The notes beneath the pieces are model-generated. The model saw nothing but the letters and a program-made list of their open reading frames with translations. It did no database searches and was not told the DNA's origin. A stretch of 64,000 bases of DNA from Multifurca ochricompacta (Eukaryota > Basidiomycota > Agaricomycetes > Russulales > Russulaceae): positions 1 to 64,000 of the forward strand of contig WTXG01000205.1 of the NCBI GenBank assembly GCA_022496185.1, given 5' to 3'. Below are positions 1 to 11,293 of the stretch, in pieces; within the stretch, counting starts at the first letter, position 1; every line of letters begins with the position of its first letter. A program made the translations under genes and the position numbers.

Positions 1-154
1 GACTGGTTTTTGACTCGTTCCTCTGCGGCTCGTAGTCGATGGGAGAGCAGGGACGTGTGGAAGGGTGAGCGGAGGGGAAAGCTTCCACCACGACATGGGT
101 AGCAGCGAAGGTGTCGACAGCGGCAGAGGCAGCAATAAAGGAGGAAGAGGACAT
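1..154 (-). pseudogene. ORF3 start of chromovirus A (cut by window edge)
   Basis: Reading the minus strand from ATG at 154 gives a protein start that matches, residue by residue, the third ORF of element D (62191-63384). Shared features are an FIAA/FVAA-type start, an alternating AVDTF/AIDAF block, the string HPSTRP and the tripeptide SPI followed by DYE. Many matched codons differ only at third positions, which argues for coding. The ATG lies 78 nt beyond the pol stop, almost the same spacing as in D (77 nt). One base is missing relative to D near 37-40, so this copy is frameshifted. No function is known; the C-terminal zinc knuckles seen in D would lie outside the window. Confidence 0.75.
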
Positions 155-232
155 GTTTAATGGATATAGGACGTTGCTGGTAAAGCGTTGTTCTGGGGGA
201 TTTGTCTGAGGCTGAGAACTGCCTCCTTTTAA

Positions 233-3200
233 CTATGTTTTGGGCACTTGGGGGTGTCGTAAGTGGAACTCCGTGATAAGGGCCGGAGCGAAGATATTCC
301 CGGCAGGTTCCCACGAACTGTCAGAGTCTGGGAATCCTTTCCACTTGATCAGGTAATGTAACTTGCGCCCTCGGCCTCTTCGGGACAAGTCCAGAATGCG
401 ATCCACTTCCCACTCCACTTCTCCATCAACAAGGTCAGGTGGTGGTCTTGGGAAGTTTCCACCATGCATGGAAGTTTCCTTGTACGGGGTCAGTAACCAT
501 GCATGGAAGACCGGATGGATCTTCCATTTCTCAGGGAGTTCAAGTTCATATGAAACGTCCGACAGTTTCCTCCTGATCCGGAAAGGTCCGTGACGTCGGG
601 GCGCTAGCTTGGCAGAGGGATGTGACGTATGAATATTCTTCCCTTCGAGCCAGACCCATTCATTGGCCTGATACGGTGTGAATTTGTGAGGCAGTGCCGA
701 TAAGAGTTCTTGCGCCTTCAGCAGATTCTCATTGGCCGATTGTCGTAACTCCTTCCATTGGTCGATCCGCTGGTTTACGGATGGTACGTTGGTGGGCTTA
801 TCTACCCATGTGGTTCGCGGGGTCCAGCCCATGATAAGGGAGAATGGGGTAGTCTTTGTTGTCCCATTGGGCCAGGAGTTGTGGGCGAACTCTGCTGTGG
901 AGAGCCATTGGGCCCAGTCATCCTGTCGTCTATTACACCAGAACCGCAGATACTGTTCTAGCCACTGGTTGGTACGTTCCGACTGTCCGTCGGTTTGTGG
1001 GTGATATGCTGTGGATATGTTCTGTGTGATATTTAATGTTTTGCACAAGGCTCGTGCAAATGCCGATGTAAACCAAGTGTCTCGATCGGAGATGACCTTC
1101 TGGGGGAGTCCGTAGTGGCGGTAAACATGATCAAGGTAGAGTTTTGCCACTCCTTCGGCTGTGATAGTTTCTTTGCAGGGTATGAAAAGGGCTGCCTTCG
1201 AACAGTCATGGTCGGTGATCGTAAGGATGGAGTCGAACCCTTGTGACTCAGGGAGTTTGACTATAAAATCCATAGCGATGGTCTGGAATGGGGTCGATGC
1301 AGTAGGCATGATGGGGTATATTGGCGGGGTTTTTGGATGTGTGTTGACCTTGTTTGCTTGACATGCAGCACATCCTTTCACATAGTCTTCGACGTCTCGT
1401 TTCATGTTGGGCCACCAGTAATCTCGTTTGGCGAGGGTGTAGGTGTTGGCGATGCCAGGGTGGCCTGCAGAGGGAAGGTCGTGGTGAAAATGGATCACCC
1501 CCCTCTTAATGTTGTCGCCACCGGTGACAACAAGCCGGTCTCTGTCTTTCCACCATAGGCCGTTGATTTCCTTTAAGTTATGTGCATCGGCCCATGATCG
1601 GCAGAGTTCTTGGTTCATATTTTGTGAGACTTGTGCCCATAAATCCATGTCGTGGAGGCTGACCACGGCAGTTCGTGCGAACATTTCTTCCGGGAGGACC
1701 ACAATGTTGTTATTGTCGTCCTCTCCAGTATGCATGTCTGGTCTTCGTGACAGTGCATCTGCTCGCGCATTACGGCTTCCTGCAATATGTTTCAGGGTAA
1801 AATTGTATTCCTCGAGCTCTAAAACCTCTCGTGCCACTCGTCGACTGATTTTGTGAGGTTCCTTCCAATACAGTAAGTTGGAATGGTCCGTGTGGATAAT
1901 AGTCTTGTGTGAGGCACCAGCCAAATAAGGCCGCCAGTGACGTAGGGCTTTGACAATGGCAAGCAACTCTCTGTCCCAAATGTCGTAATTTCGTTCGGCT
2001 GGGGAGAAGGTCTCTGAATAGTACGCTACTGGGTGCAGGATCTGTGCGTCGTCGCGTTGGTACAATACAGCTCCATTTGCAAAGTGGGAGGCGTCTACTT
2101 CTAGCTCGAAAGGTCGGTTTAGATCTGGTTGGATGAGTACTGGTTCTGCTCCTACGATGTCTCTAATCCTTTCAAATGCTTCCTGTTGGGGTGTATCCCA
2201 ATGCCATGGCGTGTCCTTTTTCAGGAGGTCGTTCAGCGGACGAGCAATTCCCGAGAATCCTTTGACAAAGCGCCGGTAGAAGTTACAAAACCCGATAAAA
2301 GACCTGACATCCTTGACGCTCGTGGGTGTCGGCCATTCCCTAATTCCCTGTACTTTGACTGGATCCATGCGTACACGTCCTCCCTCTAGTATGACTCCTA
2401 GGTACTCGACGCTTTTTTGTTCAAAGGAGCATTTCGCTGGTTTTAAGTAAAGATCATGGTCGTGTAGGATATCCAAGACCTGATGGACACGGGCTCGATG
2501 ATGGGGGAGATCGTCTTTGGTGGCAACCAAGATATCATCCATGTAAACAACCACTTCTCCGGTCAGTATGAGCTCTCGGAATATGTGGTTCATCATTGCT
2601 TGGAACGTCGCCAGGGAGTTGGTCAATCCGAAAAACATGACGTTAGGTTCAAAAAGCCCTTGGTTGGTTTTGAATGCGGCTTTTCCCTGATCTCCTTCAC
2701 GAATACGTATATTGTTATATCCCCAGCGAATATCCATTTTGGAGAATAACGCTTTGTCTCTCATAGTATCGATGAGTTCTGGTATGAGTGGGAGAGGGTA
2801 GGTATTTCGGATTGTATAGGCATTGATTCTCTGGTAATCTTGCACTGGACGTAGCTTGCCGTCTTTCTTCTTAATAAAGAAGAAAGGTGACGCATAGGGT
2901 GATTTTGACGGACGAATGTAACCTTTGGCAAGATGTTCTTCCAGAAAGGCGGTCAACGCCTCCTGTTCTTTTTGTGACAGCGGGTAAATTTTACAGTCGA
3001 TAGCTGGGGGAGTGTCTGGTATGAAATCGATGGCGTGGTCCCAGGGTCGTGAAGGTGGAAATCGTTGAGATTCTTCTTCAGAGAATACCCTGTAGTGACG
3101 TTGGTACTCTCTGGGGACGGTGTTTTCGAAGGTCTTGGCTTCCTGTCCTTCCATTGCTTTTTGTGCCAATTCAGAGGCCTTTGTCGTATAGCAGTATACT

Positions 3201-3610
3201 CGATCACTGGACTCTAGATCATCCCACGTAGCCCGCTCTCCCATAACAATGGCTCGGATGGCAGGGTGTCGCACCGCATAATCATACCCCAGGGACGTAA
3301 TGATGACAGGGTAGAATTCTTTACTCATGGTTGCATCTGTCCAGTTTATCTTTGGCTCAAAGGCCGCAAGCCAGGGATATCCTAGGATAAGGTCTTCGGT
3401 CCCAAGATCAGTGATGAGGAAGCGGATTGTCTTTGTATCTTCCCCGACCTGTATACTTAGGTCGGTGTAGTGTGTGATTCTCCCAGCCTTGTTGGCTGTC
3501 CCGTCTATATTCCAAATGTTTTTTTCTTGAGGGAGCATGAGTGTCCCTAGTCCCAGGACTTTTACGAGTCGCTGGCTAATGAAGTTATCAGTGGCTCCAG
3601 AGTCCACCAA
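233..3610 (-). CDS. pol: Ty3/gypsy chromovirus Pol polyprotein (element A)
   Basis: One open frame of about 1125 codons runs through all Pol domains of a chromodomain Ty3/gypsy retrotransposon. In order: aspartic protease with DSGA at about residues 3-6; reverse transcriptase with YMDD near 355; RNase H around 500-620 (acidic LEVDAS motif); integrase with a His-His-Cys-Cys zinc site near 705-750 and a D,D,E core near 780, 840 and 875; and a C-terminal chromodomain at about 1080-1115 with IKWKGFPDSDSSWEP. The chromodomain would steer integration to modified chromatin. The true frame continues upstream of 3610, but comparison with D shows one base missing near 3615-3625, so the protease is uncoupled from the gag-proximal segment. 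The first in-frame codon here is TTG, not ATG, so this is a piece of a polyprotein. It is otherwise the best preserved Pol in the window. Confidence 0.93.
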   Translation of the reverse strand: MVDSGATDNFISQRLVKVLGLGTLMLPQEKNIWNIDGTANKAGRITHYTDLSIQVGEDTKTIRFLITDLGTEDLILGYPWLAAFEPKINWTDATMSKEFYPVIITSLGYDYAVRHPAIRAIVMGERATWDDLESSDRVYCYTTKASELAQKAMEGQEAKTFENTVPREYQRHYRVFSEEESQRFPPSRPWDHAIDFIPDTPPAIDCKIYPLSQKEQEALTAFLEEHLAKGYIRPSKSPYASPFFFIKKKDGKLRPVQDYQRINAYTIRNTYPLPLIPELIDTMRDKALFSKMDIRWGYNNIRIREGDQGKAAFKTNQGLFEPNVMFFGLTNSLATFQAMMNHIFRELILTGEVVVYMDDILVATKDDLPHHRARVHQVLDILHDHDLYLKPAKCSFEQKSVEYLGVILEGGRVRMDPVKVQGIREWPTPTSVKDVRSFIGFCNFYRRFVKGFSGIARPLNDLLKKDTPWHWDTPQQEAFERIRDIVGAEPVLIQPDLNRPFELEVDASHFANGAVLYQRDDAQILHPVAYYSETFSPAERNYDIWDRELLAIVKALRHWRPYLAGASHKTIIHTDHSNLLYWKEPHKISRRVAREVLELEEYNFTLKHIAGSRNARADALSRRPDMHTGEDDNNNIVVLPEEMFARTAVVSLHDMDLWAQVSQNMNQELCRSWADAHNLKEINGLWWKDRDRLVVTGGDNIKRGVIHFHHDLPSAGHPGIANTYTLAKRDYWWPNMKRDVEDYVKGCAACQANKVNTHPKTPPIYPIMPTASTPFQTIAMDFIVKLPESQGFDSILTITDHDCSKAALFIPCKETITAEGVAKLYLDHVYRHYGLPQKVISDRDTWFTSAFARALCKTLNITQNISTAYHPQTDGQSERTNQWLEQYLRFWCNRRQDDWAQWLSTAEFAHNSWPNGTTKTTPFSLIMGWTPRTTWVDKPTNVPSVNQRIDQWKELRQSANENLLKAQELLSALPHKFTPYQANEWVWLEGKNIHTSHPSAKLAPRRHGPFRIRRKLSDVSYELELPEKWKIHPVFHAWLLTPYKETSMHGGNFPRPPPDLVDGEVEWEVDRILDLSRRGRGRKLHYLIKWKGFPDSDSSWEPAGNIFAPALITEFHLRHPQVPKT

Positions 3611-3766
3611 TACGTCTGGTCGGCCGTCTTCTGTGTAGTTTCAAAATGTACTGGTATTTTCAATGATTTGAATCGACTAGTGTACACAGAAGTTACATGT
3701 AGTGCTCTTGCCCAGGCCGATGGGGTCGAGCCAGTCAAAAATCCTTTTTGGCAAATGCCTTTTCCA

Positions 3767-5243
3767 CTAGAATAGCGCCACTTCCTCGCTTTCCTTCATC
3801 ATATTTGCCCATATATCGTGGGCCTTTTCTTCCTTGGTGCGTTTGTCAATGGTGGTCGGATTATTGGAAACAGGGGCCGGGGTAGTGGTGGCCTCAGCTA
3901 CGCGTGCCCCCTTCTTTGGGCAATCTCGGGACATGTGTCCCTGGGCTTTGCAGCGGAAGCATCTCCCTTCCTTCATAAGGGTTTGCCGCTCGTCTTCTGT
4001 GAGTGTGGCGCGGACACGGTTCTGTCCCCGAGGTGTCCATGGCATTTGGATCCTGTGTCGGGGCGTGTCCTGGTGCTTTTACTCCGAAAGCTGCTTTCCA
4101 CTGATCTCTCGTTTTCCCTTTCTTTGTGTCAACCCCAAACCTCATCTGAAAGTCGAGGTAATCTTGTTGTTGTCGGCATGCAGCGTCTACCCAGTCATCC
4201 CAAGTGTGTGGGTGGTGGAACTGGATTATATTCTTTACCAGGGGGTTGGGGAGTCCCTGTGAGAAGAGGTCCAATGTGGCCTCTTCATCCATATCATACC
4301 CGGCTCGGTTGGCCAGGCTGCGGAATTTGGCAACATATGCATCCAAATCCCCTCTTTCCATCTTTAATGTTTTCAACTCTCTCGCGGCTTTCTGCTTAGC
4401 CTGCCCATCCGTAAAGGCGTCTTTAAATCGTTGGGCGACTGTCTCCCAAAGTATGGGGCTTGTGGTTCGTCGTCCAGATGCCACTTGTTCATTTAGCCAC
4501 TCCAACTGCTCCATCGTCCAATCGTCCACAGCCTCCCCTCTAACGAGTGACAGGAAGAGGTTGGCTCTTTGAAATGGGTTGACCATTTGTGGGACGTCAT
4601 GGTTGAAGTTCTGGAAGGTAGTAAATTCCAGAATGAACTTCTTGCTCTGGGAGCGATCCCCTGTGAACGTCTGAGGCATTACTCCCGAGAGTCGTCCTGA
4701 TGGTGGTGGGATGTTTGGGACAGTTATGGTGGGAGGGGGTGGTGGGTTCAGGGTAGGGTCAGGGAGTTGTGCAGCAATGGTAGACATGGTGATGGGGTGG
4801 ATGGTGTCGGTGGATCGTGTAGATATCTGGGGAGTTGCTAATGCAGGGGCTCTGATCGTAGCAATCTCCGGTGCAACCTGGGTAGCGAAAGCTAATACTG
4901 GTGCGTCGTCGTTCTGTTCTGGTTCTATATACTCTTCTTCAGAGTCGGTGGCAATGGCCAGGGGGTTCTCCCTCCACGGTCCTAATCCAAATTCAAATGG
5001 AGCGGGTCCGGTAGTGACCCAAGAGTGTCATCGATCCGAGTATCGGATACGATACCAAACTCTTTTCTCGTCGTCGTATTCTACCGGTTGGTATCTTCTG
5101 TCGTGATAGACGTAGTATCCAAACTCGGATTCAAAGTCTTTCCAGACGGCAGAGCCAAGTGTCTGTTGTGAAAGATTATTCTCGTCTCTGCGTTCGATGA
5201 GCTCTTCTTTAAACAAGGTCTGACTGCGGCTGGAAGAAGCCAC
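3767..5243 (-). pseudogene. gag: Gag of chromovirus A, broken by a nonsense codon and a frameshift
   Basis: The frame starts at GTG 5243 and matches the gag of B, C and D. It carries the conserved N-terminal block, a proline-rich linker, the first ATG of the frame at 4787 (MSTIAAQLPDP), a retrotransposon gag core, and a CCHC knuckle, CFRCKAQGHMSRDC, near 3920-3960. A TGA at 5028-5030 replaces an Arg codon (D has CGA at this codon). The frame shifts near 4030-4045, so the zinc knuckle lies in another frame. The gag core would form the virus-like particle and the knuckle would bind RNA. Both lesions make this copy unable to give full-length Gag. Confidence 0.9.
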
Positions 5244-5252
5244 GTTGGGAGG

Positions 5253-5263
5253 AGACTCGACTT
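5253..5263 (-). promoter_or_regulatory. Self-primer binding site of element A
   Basis: On the minus strand AAGTCGAGTCT lies two bases inside the 5' LTR end. It is the exact complement of AGACTCGACTT at 5486-5496 within the same LTR, about 34 nt downstream of the TATA box, where transcription should start. No tRNA-type site starting TGG is seen. This matches the Tf1-type self-priming arrangement; use as a primer is inferred. Confidence 0.65.
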
Positions 5264-5265
5264 GA

Positions 5266-5852
5266 TGTTACGTCCGGTGCGGGACGTTCCACACCACTTG
5301 TATGACAGTGTTCGTTCGTGATCAGATAAGAGACCAATGAGGCCCCTTGGAGTGATTGATGAGAAGTCAAAGTCAAAGAGGCTGTTCTCTAAGACGATGG
5401 TGAGCGGAAGGTACTGGAAGTACCGAGATGATCGAGTCAAAGCTTTCAAAGGGGAGTCCAGAAGACAAACACCGATGGATTCAATAAGTCGAGTCTGAGG
5501 TCTACAATGTAGCTACAGCGGACTTATATACGTAATCGAATGAGCGTCTAAAGATAAGATAGCGGAGTCATGTGGGCCCAAATATACGAAAGCGGAGGGC
5601 GTAGAGCCTAGCTTCTGATAGGGAATTAAGTAAGTGTCCGGTCTTAGAGATAAGGAGATAAGAGATAAACGAAGGCATAAGCAAGTACAAACAGCTCGTC
5701 AGCGTATACAAACAATGGTCACGGGGAAGGGAGTAAAGCACGTGAGGGATTCCAGGATGGGGACATGATCAAGAAGTGGAGGGTGGGTGGAAGGGAAGGG
5801 TCCGCGTTGGGGATGGTAAAGAAAAGTGGGGGACTTGGCCCTGGTCGTAACA
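5266..5852 (-). repeat. 5' LTR of chromovirus A
   Basis: The 587-bp LTR begins TGTTACG and ends CGTAACA on the element strand. It holds a TATA box (TATATAAG, reverse complement near 5525) and the presumed RNA start. The base run after its outer end (5853 on) is the gag of element B, so A inserted into B. The other LTR of A lies outside the window, so the target duplication (candidate ctgca at 5853-5857) cannot be checked. Confidence 0.9.
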
Positions 5853-7080
5853 CTGCACAGGCCTTGGTGCGATCTGCCGACGTATCCATGGCGTTAGGGT
5901 CTCGAGGATGGGTAGGTTTCACCCCAAACGCTGCCTTCCACTGATCACGGGTTTTACCCTTCTTTGTGTCGATTCCGAATCATGTTTGGAAATCTAAATA
6001 GTCCTGCTGCTGTGTTCTGGCAGCGCTCGTCCACTGACTCCATGACTCGGGGTGATGAAATTGGATGATGTTTTTCACCAGGGGGTTGGGCAACCCCTGG
6101 GAGAAGAGGTCAAGTGTCGCCTCTTCATTTACATCATACCCCACTCTCTTGGCCAGGTTGCGAAATCTGGCTACATAGCCATCTAAGTCACCTCTTTCCA
6201 TCTTGAGGGACTTCAGTTCTCTGGCAGCCTTCTGTTTGGCCTGCCCGTCTGTGAAGGCATCTTTGAATCTTTGCGCCACTACATCCCACAGATCTTCGTC
6301 TGTGGTCCTGGTTCCAGCTGTAACTCTATCGTTCAGCCATTCAATCTGCTCCATTGTCCAGTCATCGACGGAGTCCCCTCTAATAAGCGAGAGGAAGAGG
6401 TTGGTTCGTTGGAAAGGGTTCACGATTTGTGGGACGTCATGGTTGAAGTTCTTGAATGTCTCAAATTCAAGCATGAACTTCTTGCTCTGTGATCGGTCAC
6501 TGGTGAACGTAGTCGGCAGGACTCCTGTAAGGCGTCCTGATGGCAGGGGAAGGTTTGGGACAGGGACAACTGGGGCAGGGTCGGGTAACTGTGCAGCGAT
6601 GGTCGACATCGTAGGATAGGTGATGGTCGGGGTGTCTGAGGTTTGTCGTGTGATCTGAGGAGAGACTAAAGCAGATGTTCTGAACGTAGTACTCTCGGGT
6701 GCAACTGTTTGAGCCATAAAACTGGTGGCTATAACTTGTGCGTCTTCACTGCTTTCTTCAATGTATTCTTCTGGTTCTGAATCTGTGACGATGGCTGGAG
6801 GGTTCTCTCTCCAAGGTCCTAGGCTGTACTCTGGTGGGGCGGGTCCTGTAGTAACCCAGGAACGATGGCTTCTAGAGTAACGGATATGGTACCAGACCCT
6901 TTTCTGTTCGTCGTATTCAACTGGCTGGTACTGGTCGTCGTGATAGACGTAGTATCCAAACTTGGTTTCAAAATCTTTCCAGATGGCAGAGCCAAGGACT
7001 TGTTGTGAGAGATTATCCTCGTCTCGGCGGTTGATGAGTTCTTCGTTGTGCAAGGTCTGACTGCAGCTGGATGAAGCCAC
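5853..7080 (-). pseudogene. gag: Gag of chromovirus B, truncated by insertion of A
   Basis: The frame starts at GTG 7080 and runs through the same N-terminal block, Pro/Ala-rich linker and gag core as in A, C and D. A TGA at 5980-5982 sits where relatives have an Arg codon (CGC in D, AGG in A). The frame then continues to 5853 (the MDTSADRT block), where the LTR of A interrupts it. The zinc knuckle and pol of B would lie beyond A, outside the window. The protein differs from A at many residues, so B is a separate, older copy and not a duplicate. Confidence 0.88.
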
Positions 7081-7102
7081 GGTGGGGAGAGACTTGACTT
7101 AA

Positions 7103-7695
7103 TGTAACGCCTGGTGTGGGCATTCATCACAATGTGTGATGAGTCGCGTAGCAAAACTACGAAGTCAGGTGTGCACTGTCTTTCAAGTACATGGAGTTCG
7201 GGTGAGAAGTCAATACCAAGGAGCTAATCCCTTAGTACCGGTGAGCGGGGAAGTGCCAAAAGCACTGAGACGATTCAAGAGTCGGGTCTTAGGAATCACC
7301 CAGAAGGTAATGCACCAAGTTGATTAAGAAGTCGAGTCTAAGGTATACAGGCTATCTAGGCAGGCCTTATATACATAATAGAGATCGGAGTCTGAATCAG
7401 AGTACTGTACTTGATGTATCAACGAAGTCGTAATGTATCTGAATGGGGAACGGAGTCAATGTGGGCCAGGTGAGAATATACATAGACGGATCCAGTATAG
7501 TCGCAATTCTGGTGGGAAAATACGTAAGAGTTCTTGTGTAAGGTATAAGTCAGAGATAAGCACAGCCTTGGTCAAAGATAAGGGACAATTATGTACAAAG
7601 GAAGTCATAACATGGTCAACAAAGAACAAACAGGGCCAAACAGCACATCACGTGGAGGAAAGAGAAAATGGGACGATGCAATGGGGTTCGTAACA
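7103..7695 (-). repeat. 5' LTR of chromovirus B
   Basis: The 593-bp LTR of the same family begins TGTTACGAACCCC and ends GCGTTACA on the element strand. Its TATA region and presumed RNA start are near 7330-7375. The primer-binding site at about 7090-7100 reads AAGTCAAGTCT and has one mismatch to its self-primer, a G-to-A change at a CpG. It is inserted into the hAT-like repeat that follows. Confidence 0.85.
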
Positions 7696-9098
7696 CATAC
7701 CCGTACCCATCACTACGGGTACGGGTAACCCGCAGGTTACCCGTGGGTCACCCATGAAAACGCGTGCAAGTTCTTTACTTGCATCGCGCGTTTTGGATAA
7801 CCAGCCCGGGCCTTCCCGGACCAAGAAGATACACAACGCGTTCATTTGTGGCTGCTTAAGATCCCTCAATGGCTCTTGTTTTATGTTCAGAAGATTAAGA
7901 TAATTTATTATTCCATTTTTATTTTATTATTCTGCTTTCAATTTTATACAAGCACAACTAAAATCCAGTATACAGAGATGATTAGATAGGATGTTATAGA
8001 ACATTGATGAAAAGCCTGTCAGATAACCACACAGAATGCAAAAAAATTTGATGAACACATAGCAATTGGCAGGGGTAACCCCTGGATAATTGTTTTGATA
8101 CCTGGGTTACCCATAAAATGAAACGCATGCAAGTTCTTTACTTGCATCGCGCATTTCAGACAATTGGCCCAGGCCATCCCGGTCAAGGAGATACACACTC
8201 AGACACAACACGTTCATTTATGGCTACTCAAGATCCCTCAAAGATTCCTATTTTATGTTCATAAGATTAAGATGATTTATTATTCCATTTTTATTTTATT
8301 ATTCTGGTTTCAATTTCATACGAGTGCGACCGATCTTTGCATTTCTGCACATTTCGGATAAATGGCCCGGGCCATCCTGGTCAAGGAGATAAGCACTTGG
8401 ACACAACGCGTTCATTTATGGCTACTCAAGATTCCTCAAAAATTGTTGTTTTATGTTCAGAAGATTAAAAGGATCTTTTATTTACATTATCATTTTATTA
8501 TTCTAGTTTCATTTCATACAAGCATGACTGTCCTGGTCCCTGGATGCACATTTCTGTGCGTTTAAGTCAACCTTCCTTAATAGGAAGGAGGTCAGACCAC
8601 CATGCGATGCAATGTAGTCACTGCCCTATGCAGCTTGTAGATACACGCGGGCCTTGTTTCAATAAAGTAATTTGATAATTAAATTATTGAATAGTCTAAA
8701 GTAGTCTAGAGAGTATTTTAGATAGTGCCAGACTGGCAGAATTGGTCGCACATTAATAAAACAGATGCATCATGATTTTCAAGAATGTAGATCACTGATA
8801 ACAGTTTTATTTTACATCGCACTGTTGATCTGCTTTGATATTTTGTAGGATAACACTAGAATATATTTAAAGCCACCCTGTATCATACATCAGATGAGAT
8901 CTTGTATTTTTGTGGCTGCAGATGTGTTTTATCTTAGAATTTCTACTGATCTTGTCAATGGATAATTGGTGCCTATACCCGCCAAACCTGCCACACGGGT
9001 ATGGGTTTCCATGGGTTGGGAGCCATATACCCGTACCCATACCCAGCAAAACCCGTGGCGCTTACCCATGCGGGTATGAAAACCCTTGACAATCACTA
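7696..9098. repeat. Decayed hAT-like non-autonomous repeat with tandem subunits
   Basis: This AT-rich block has no credible gene. It holds three imperfect direct units (about 7750-7960, 8110-8335, 8340-8530), each with 'tttacttgcatcgcgc' or a related start, 'ttcatttatggctactcaag' and a T-rich tail. It ends CAATCACTA at 9098, a TAGTGATTG-type hAT terminus. The same sequence occurs in opposite orientation at 37005-37484 and 45629-46800. Small ORFs in it are copies of the repeat and not genes. Confidence 0.7.
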
Positions 9099-9231
9099 GC
9101 TGCTAGACCATGGTGCTGATGTCAATGCAAAGGGCAGCATTTATGGATATGCTCTGTATGCAGCAGCAAGAAATGAACATGTGGAGATCAAGAAATTGTT
9201 GATTGAGCACGGTGTGAGGACTAACATGTAG
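9099..9231 (+). pseudogene. Last ankyrin repeats of a lost NLR gene
   Basis: Directly after the hAT-like terminus, the sequence encodes LLDHGADVNAKGS, one GYALYAAARNEHVEI repeat, and the closing KLLIEHGVRTNM before TAG at 9229-9231. This is the same C-terminal end as the two NLR genes in the array (22057 and 34538). Its flank after the stop is homologous to theirs. It is therefore the tail of a third NLR copy, cut off by the transposon on its left. Confidence 0.85.
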
Positions 9232-10794
9232 AGCTACAAGCGGCATCTTTTTAAGGTCATTCTGGGAACTACTTTGTATGTATGTATCTTTGCAGGATCA
9301 TTGTTGTAAGGATAGCTTGGGTGCTGGCCATCCCTTCATTTCCAGACCAGAGCATATGCTCTTGTTTCCGGACAGCTTTGTATAATAAAAATATCTGATA
9401 CCTTTATTCTGGCCGGGGAATCTGAGAGACTCTGATAGCATTGGCTTGCATCTTCGGATTATGCATGCTCCGCTGGGCCATTTTCCCGTTCTTTCCAGTT
9501 CCTATTCTTTGTTCTAGTTTGGATGTCCTTCACTACCTGACATCTTTGAGTCAGATGTCAAATTTAAAGTGTGATCTGCAAGTGATCATTCCGAGTTTCC
9601 CCCTTTCGCTAGTGTCCGTTCGCGCGCGTATCTGTCTATAGGTGTGCTGATCCGTGATTGCCATCTCATCGTATTCATTCATCTTCGTCATGGGTCAAAG
9701 GCAAAGAGGTGGGGGGTGCAGTGGGTTGGCTAGAGTGGGGAGTCATCTCTCGCACAACCACACGTACCACCGGTTTTTATCCGTTTGCGCACCATGATTG
9801 AGCTTACTAGAAGGTGTTTCAATACAACACTACACTACACTACCCCCCTTCATTTCCGAATTGTCAAATGCCACTAGAGGATGATTATCATCATTCATTA
9901 TGTTTCCAAACCCAAGAATTAGACTATGCGCTGGGCTTGCTTCCATAAAGTATGACCTTTTGTGACGTTTATGAAAACATGTTCTCAATATTCCATTACT
10001 TATTACTTACCAGTACATAAGAGAGAAGAGCAATGGACGGGTGCATCTCTCAAGAAGAGAAGAGAACTGGTACTTGTACCTAAGTGGAGAGATCTTGATC
10101 GAAGACCGACCCCGTCATGTCCATACCGATTTGAACACAAACATTATTTTTTATTTTTATTTTTGAACATCCTGACCATTAAGGGCTTGAATACTCCGAG
10201 TAGATAGGCAATATCCTAACCGAATATGTCCAACAAACTTCCCGACTAAGCGACGAGTTTGCAAGTGATCAAATCTGCCCCTATTGTGTGTGCGCGGTCC
10301 CATCCTCTCCTTGACAGATCTCTTCTTTGTCTATGGCAACATGTCTAAAGAATCCAGGTGATTCTTTGTGCTTTCATCGAATTCCTATATCGTGTCGCAA
10401 TGGTCAACTCGGATCAATCACTAACTGTACAGTTCACTTCAGTTTTGACCAACATAACTGAATTCTAGGTAGTTCTGCTTATCTCAGGCTGTGTTCACTA
10501 CTTACCAAGGCCCTGAAGCGCATAGACTTTAAAAAAAAACCAACTAAATTGAATTCTCGCTATTAAACTAGGTAGCGCTTATCTAATTCACTGCTGCACT
10601 TTCGTCATCAGATGTTTCAAACCTCAAATAAAAAAGAAACACAATTTTTATTTTATATTTTGCTATTTACAAAGTCGATCATCTCATTAAACTAGACAAC
10701 CGCATCGGCCTCGGCATTGTGACATCAACCGTCCTATGCATGCATGCATCATAAGTGGGTATATATATAGGGTATAAAACCTTTCGCCAGTACA
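9232..10794. repeat. Unit 1: NLR 3' flank, no gene
   Basis: Non-coding sequence aligned almost throughout with 22058-23570 and, for its first part, with 34539-35417. It starts just after an ankyrin-gene stop. It contains a decayed LTR-like stretch (10390-10500) also seen at 35640-35840. I see no supported gene here. Confidence 0.75.
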
Positions 10795-10802
10795 CGAGGA
10801 AG

Positions 10803-11293
10803 TAGTGATGTTCCGGCCCGGCTTGGCCCAAAAGCCGCGGCTTTGGCTCAGCCTGAGGTGGCTCCGGCTTTCCTGAAGTCTGGGCCGAGCCAAAGCCGCC
10901 ACAGACAGCTTGGCCCTGGCCCAGCTTGGCCCAAGCCACGGCTTTTGGCAAAGAGAATTTTATGACATATAACTAGCAGCTAATCCAAATCTGACTTAGT
11001 GTGTTACGTATTGCAAAGCTATATCGAAGAAAAAGTTTGAAATGCCACAATAAACATGATCACATGACCCGAATCAACCACTTTGTGATCAGATTTCTAC
11101 TTATTTTGATGATTGCTATTGCACTTGTATGTACTGTTGAAAGCCGCAGCCTGAGCCAGCAGCTTTGGCTTTTAGTTTCTCTGAGCCAGGCCAAAGCCCT
11201 TGCTGGGCCATCACAACGGCCTGGCTTGGCCCGGCCCAAACAGGCCCGGCTTGGCCCGGCTTCCGGCTTTGAGCCGGGCCAGGCACATCACTA
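10803..11293. mobile_element. Non-autonomous hAT element, 491 bp, with 8-bp target duplication
   Basis: The ends are inverted: TAGTGATGTTCCGGCCCGG on the left, and CCGGGCCAGGCACATCACTA on the right. The 8-bp sequence CGAGGAAG flanks it at 10795-10802 and 11294-11301. The sister unit has a single CGAGGAAG at the same place (near 23575) without the element, so the insertion followed the unit duplication. The interior is rich in GGCCC and GGCTT motifs and has no transposase. Confidence 0.9.

Noticed and set aside
8164..8565. Two similar small ORFs starting MAQAI and MARAI
   Set aside because: They are direct-repeat copies in a non-coding hAT-like repeat, and a third unit and the inverted copy at 45.8 kb break the frame.
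10679..10951. ORFs in the GGCCC/GGCTT-rich element at 10803-11293
   Set aside because: Composition follows the repeated GC motif, frames cross the element border, and the sister unit lacks it.
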